Shown one piece after another: positions 60,241 through 64,000 of a stretch of 64,000 nt of DNA (within the stretch, counting starts at the first letter, position 1; every line of letters starts with the position of its first letter). The stretch lies in the NCBI GenBank assembly GCA_015179045.1, contig WHUZ01000021.1, positions 496,001-560,000 on the forward strand, read 5' to 3'. The position numbers were made by a program, and so were the translations under genes. The notes beneath the pieces were generated by a model. The model worked only from the letters and a program-made list of their open reading frames with translations, did no database searches and had not been told where the DNA came from. This stretch comes from Kalaharituber pfeilii (Eukaryota > Ascomycota > Pezizomycetes > Pezizales > Pezizaceae).

Positions 60241-60954
60241 AACCTTTTTTTTCTTTTTTATTGAATAAAATTGGTCAGACGGGAATCAGGATGAACAGGT
60301 AGGTAAATTGCTTTGCTTACCCTCTAGCTTGCGTATTGGTGGGGGGGCCGCAAGGAGCGCTTAACTTCGTTAGCTCGGGAGGGTGAGTTACATACTTGAA
60401 TACAGACATAGTCTTATCAGCAGCGTGAATAGTTGAAAAATGGATAAAAACAGCCTCACGTTAACAATTTCCCTCGCGAAAAGTGCTAACTACCCCCTTT
60501 TTAAATATTGCCTCCGCTGAGTTTACCAAAGTCTCCTGGGAGAATTGGCAACCTTTGTGGCGTGTTACCTGTCAGCAGTTTCTATGCAAATAAAGTACAG
60601 GCCAGGCGAATTTCTTGGTACGTTACATATGTACAAGCAGTCCCATGTATTATCCGGCATGCCACGATACCTACATCTCAACCAGACTACATACATCTAT
60701 TCGACACACAATATACGTGGGGTTGCAAAAACATTAGGGGAACTCAAACGCAGCAATTTCGGCTTTTTTCCTATCCGGATTTTTAAGCGCGACTCGGTCT
60801 CGAGGTGTGAGTAAGAGCCAGATATTTTGACCGAGATAATGGGGTCGAATATCTGGTCGGGGGGTCTTGCAACTCAACTTTAAGTATATGATGCGAGTAC
60901 CAGCTAATAACTATTTGGCATGGTATCAGCTGTTTCAAGGCCAGTGGGAGTTAT
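60241..60954 (-). repeat. Shortened 3' tail of copy F
   Basis: Matches copy C from about 30490 to 31244 in inverted order. The proximal about 0.9 kb of tail is deleted, so the tail is joined directly to the last codons of gene F. It contains the empty site of foldback element 1 (60401-60402). Confidence 0.65.
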
Positions 60955-63226
60955 CTAGTCATCACCAGTTCCGGTATTTTCAAGCTTTGCGCGTAACATT
61001 GCCACAATTTTGTGATGTCCATTGTCAGTGGCCAAATCCAGGGCAGTCTTGGAATCAGCGTTGGCAATGGTTACGTCGATTTTGTCGTGTGCGAGAAGCA
61101 GCTCTACCACCTTGTCGTACCCTTTGCTAGCTGCGCTATTCAATGGTGTCCAACCTTCTTTGCTAGCTATATTGACATCAACTCTGTTGTCTGCCAGCAG
61201 CAGCTCCACCACCTTGTCATGCCCTCTTAAAGCTGCACTATTGAGCGGTGTATAGCCAATTTTGCTAGCCATATTGACATCAACTCTGCTGTCTGCCAGC
61301 AGCAGCTCCACCACCTTGTCATACCCCTTGAAAGCTGAACAATTCAGTGGTGTTATGCCATGTTCGGCGGCCATATTGACATCAACCCTGCTGTCCGCCA
61401 GCAGCAGCTCCACCACCTTGTCATGTCCAACCAAAGCTGCACAATTCAGTGGTGTTATGCCATATTCGGCGGCCATATTGACATCAACCCTGCTGTCCGC
61501 CAGCAGCAGCTCCACCACCTTGTCGTGCCCATTTTTAGCTGCACTGTTCAGTGGTGACCAGTTCTCTTGTTGAGCCGCATTGACATCAACCCTGCTGTCT
61601 GCCAGCAGCAGCTCCACCACCTTGTCGTGCCCATTGTTAGCTGCGCTGTTCAGTGGTGTCCAGCCATTTTCGTTAGCTATATTGACATCAACTCTGCTGT
61701 CTGCTAGTAGCAGCTCCACAACCTTGTCGTGTCCATTGTTAGCTGCATTGTTCAGTGGTGTCCAGCCATAGCTGTTGGCCATGTTGACGTCAATCCGGCC
61801 ATCATCCAACAGCAGTTTTACCATCCTAATATGCCCATTTGCACCTCGCCATAGCCCATAGGGCGGCATGCGAGTAATGAAATAAAAAAAAAAAAAAAAA
61901 AAAAAAGCCCATTTGCAGCTGCAGAATTTAGTTTTGACATGCCTTCGGAATCCCTCTTTTCTCTATCTGTGCCTAAACTTGCAGCTAGTAAAGTTCGAGT
62001 AATATACTTGCGTCCCAATAAAGACCACTTCACTTTCGGTTGTCGACGTAATCTCTGCTGACCGGCAGTTGAATGAAGTGAAACTTCAACTCGATAGGGC
62101 TGTGAGTCCCAGATATCAGAAAGGCAAATAGGTAGCTCAAGTACTGAAATTTCTGAAATTGAGAGATCACCCAAGCTCACGCTCGAAAGCATCGACCAGC
62201 TGCATCCTCTTGTAGAGCTACTTCTAGAGAATGTGGAGGCAGAATCGTTGTCCAGGCTGCCCCACTTCTGGAGCCGTTTGTAGGGCCTTGAATCTTTCCA
62301 TTCACCTATAAATGATGGTCGTTTAAATCGTATGGATCGTATAGATCGTAAGGATATACTATGTGATGTTGCTGTAGTTCTGATTGATGTAGCATCATTA
62401 TTGTCGTTGGAGGTCTGGTCCTCTTTTATGGTAGATAATGGTGTGTTGACATCATCTATTGTGGGAACTATCTTTGCAGCCTGGGAATGGATATGACCTG
62501 GCGCAGACTCGATTACGCGTTTCGGAGCTTCATGACGGCCGACAAGTTTTTCATGACGACTGAGAAGGTCTTCGTGCCGGCTGATAAGGCCTCGCAACTG
62601 ATGTGAAATCATATTGTTGGAATCTAAAATCTGACTAACTGCTTCATGCAATTGCCCAAGGCTTTCAGAAGCCTCTGCTGCAGTATGGCTGTACAAAAGG
62701 ATTAGTTCTTTCAATCTCGCAGAGTTGACAGAGTAGGCCTTTCAAATTACCATTGAATGATTCCTAACATCAAGTTCAAACTTAGCTTATGTCGTTGCAG
62801 GTCTTCAATGAAGACAACAACCTCTTCTTCCTTCCATAGTGCCCATTTAATCCTCTCGGAAAGGCCTACTTTGTTTTCTGGAGGTTGTCTGCTTCTGGGA
62901 TCACTAACCCCCAGAACTTCATTCAAAAACTTGTCCAGGTTAGAAGTGACCAAAACACATCCAGTCAAAGTCGCAAGAAGGTGCTGAATAGACAACATTG
63001 CCAATCCATTCTGGTTTGGGATCTTGGTTCTCCCCTTAATAAACAGCTGAACCTGACAGAATATGGCATTCATATCGGTTATTTCATCCATTAGGCATTT
63101 GATGGATTCTGGTGCCTGCTTGGCTCGAGCCCGAAAATCATAGAGGTCCTTCAGCAAACTTAAAATTTGTCCTGAGATCGCAACGAGGCCAGCGATTGAT
63201 GCAGCTATGGATAGTGGGTCGGGCAT
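60955..63226 (-). pseudogene. Helo-like/ankyrin-repeat gene, copy F (retroposon-disrupted)
   Basis: Exon 1 (63226-62751), the intron (62750-62689) and most of exon 2 are intact and close to B. A 63-bp poly-A retroposon plus its 11-bp duplication (net 74 bp) lies in the first ankyrin repeat and shifts the frame, so translation ends shortly after SAAANG. Beyond it, about nine repeats remain open (61836-60955). The 3' end is also changed: a deletion with TACC microhomology (60973-60976) replaces the usual KNTKS ending with LENTGTGDD. The gene was otherwise functional-looking, so both events are young. The truncated product would keep the Helo-like domain and linker. Confidence 0.85.
61844..61906 (+). 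mobile_element. Severely 5'-truncated poly-A retroposon in gene F
   Basis: It reads CCTCGCCATAGCCCATAGGG, then the GCGAGTAATGAAAT tail and about 23 A, flanked by GCCCATTTGCA (61833-61843 and 61907-61917). It is the same family as 9575-9751 and 29868-29970. Confidence 0.9.
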
Positions 63227-64000
63227 TGCTTTTGGTATAGTTGTTGGATGCAGAGAATACTTAAGCGGATTCTGATGGCAGAAATGTAACTCAACTCAGG
63301 AATGAATTTATGAGACTCCAGTGATAGAAATGGGGAGGTTAGACAATCGTGAAGCGCTTCCTAAACAGTATTTATCTGTTGTGAATCTCAACCCGCTAAA
63401 GATAACCCATCAGACTGGTAGCTGACCTCTCGTGAAATTGTATGCTTTGCAGATCGGCTAGGTAACTCTACTATCCATTACCAAGTCAACTACTGTCTAT
63501 TGTCTCGTCGAATCTACTACTTTGTCCAATGGAGTAGCTGGTCAGCCTATTGTTTCAGTTTTTGCCAGTGCTACATCAGCACTATAAATATCACAAGGCT
63601 GAAGGCTGCAGTATTAATTGCAAAGAGACGAGCAGGCAGATAGCAGCATGCGAGTTGGAGCTGCAGCAGCTGGCTGTGGAGATGTTGAATATTCTATCAG
63701 TTCAAAACTCATACTTAGCGGAGGCAGTACAGTGATGTCACGGTCGCATAGTCCAGCTACTGGAAGTACAGTTCCACCAGAATGGGTAATACGGCCCAGG
63801 GTAGTTGATGAAAGGGCCTGCCACTACTTCTCTCAGAGCTCTATGCAACCAGTTAACCGTGAGCCGGATCATTTGCTAACCACAAACTAGGCCGTCGGGT
63901 TAGTAGTGAATTTTTTAAAATACAAAAGACAGAGCAAAATTTAGGAACAGGTTGCTCTGGTTTCTCTAGAGTTAATTATACAAAATCGGAGCACTACAAT
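63227..64000 (-). repeat. Proximal 5' flank of copy F
   Basis: Inverted counterpart of 1-824, so the two ends of the window are inverted repeats. It has the conserved plus-strand small frame (63550-63735), identical in sequence to the minus-strand frame at 315-500. Confidence 0.65.

Noticed and set aside
61800..61920. Retroposon in gene F acting as an intron
   Set aside because: On the sense strand it has a pyrimidine run but no donor site paired with a suitable acceptor, and removal would have to delete the 11-bp duplication exactly.

Overview
The window looks like a repeat-rich stretch of the nuclear genome of a filamentous ascomycete (Pezizomycotina). The evidence is: genes with one short intron (62-65 nt, GTAA..CTAAT..AG); an N-terminal domain resembling the fungal Helo-like domain of STAND proteins; a Ty1/copia element whose primer site is complementary to the anticodon region of initiator tRNA-Met; and pogo, hAT, Tc1 and Harbinger-type elements. 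I see no tRNA, rRNA or housekeeping gene. All calls come from reading the sequence by eye; no search was run.

The backbone is a segmentally duplicated gene family. Six copies (A-F) of a Helo-like/linker/ankyrin-repeat gene lie in an inverted layout: A (825-3220), B (9965-12053) and C (26884-29597) on +; D (36524-39228), E (53744-about 55740) and F (60955-63226) on -. A, B and C look intact, with 11, 8 and 14 near-identical 34-residue repeats (102 bp each). D, E and F are broken by stops, frameshifts and insertions. Around each gene the same blocks recur: a block U about 2 kb upstream (3839-5960, 24480-25980, 55790-57000 and diverged in 42.8-45.9 kb), a proximal 5' flank (1-824, 8820-9964, 25981-26883, 63227-64000), a 3' tail with conserved splice-like signals, and a block R2 of about 3 kb with proline-rich coding potential (17.4-20.1, 31.2-34.1, 34.1-35.2 partial, 46.0-47.0, 57.4-60.2 kb). 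Direct and inverted units meet tail to tail at about 34120.

Mobile elements pepper this backbone, and the duplicated copies supply empty sites that fix their borders. Examples are two large foldback elements in copy B (13443-15261, 15498-17368; TA duplications), a full pogo-type element (40086-42825), a hAT-type MITE in the first codons of gene D (38527-39214), a Harbinger-type MITE (4657-5407), two Tc1/pogo-type MITEs (22446-23226, 44606-45446), a copia element with identical LTRs (48418-53122), solo LTRs (6933-7108, 53279-53738) and poly-A retroposons (9575-9751, 29868-29970, 61844-61906). Minisatellites lie at 6.2-8.4 kb and 20.56-21.04 kb.

The most interesting reading is that the locus is a factory for putative cell-death or recognition proteins. 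A Helo-like N-terminus is joined directly to a hypervariable, recombining ankyrin array without a NACHT/NB-ARC module, while transposons inactivate individual copies. The function is inferred from domain order and family knowledge only.
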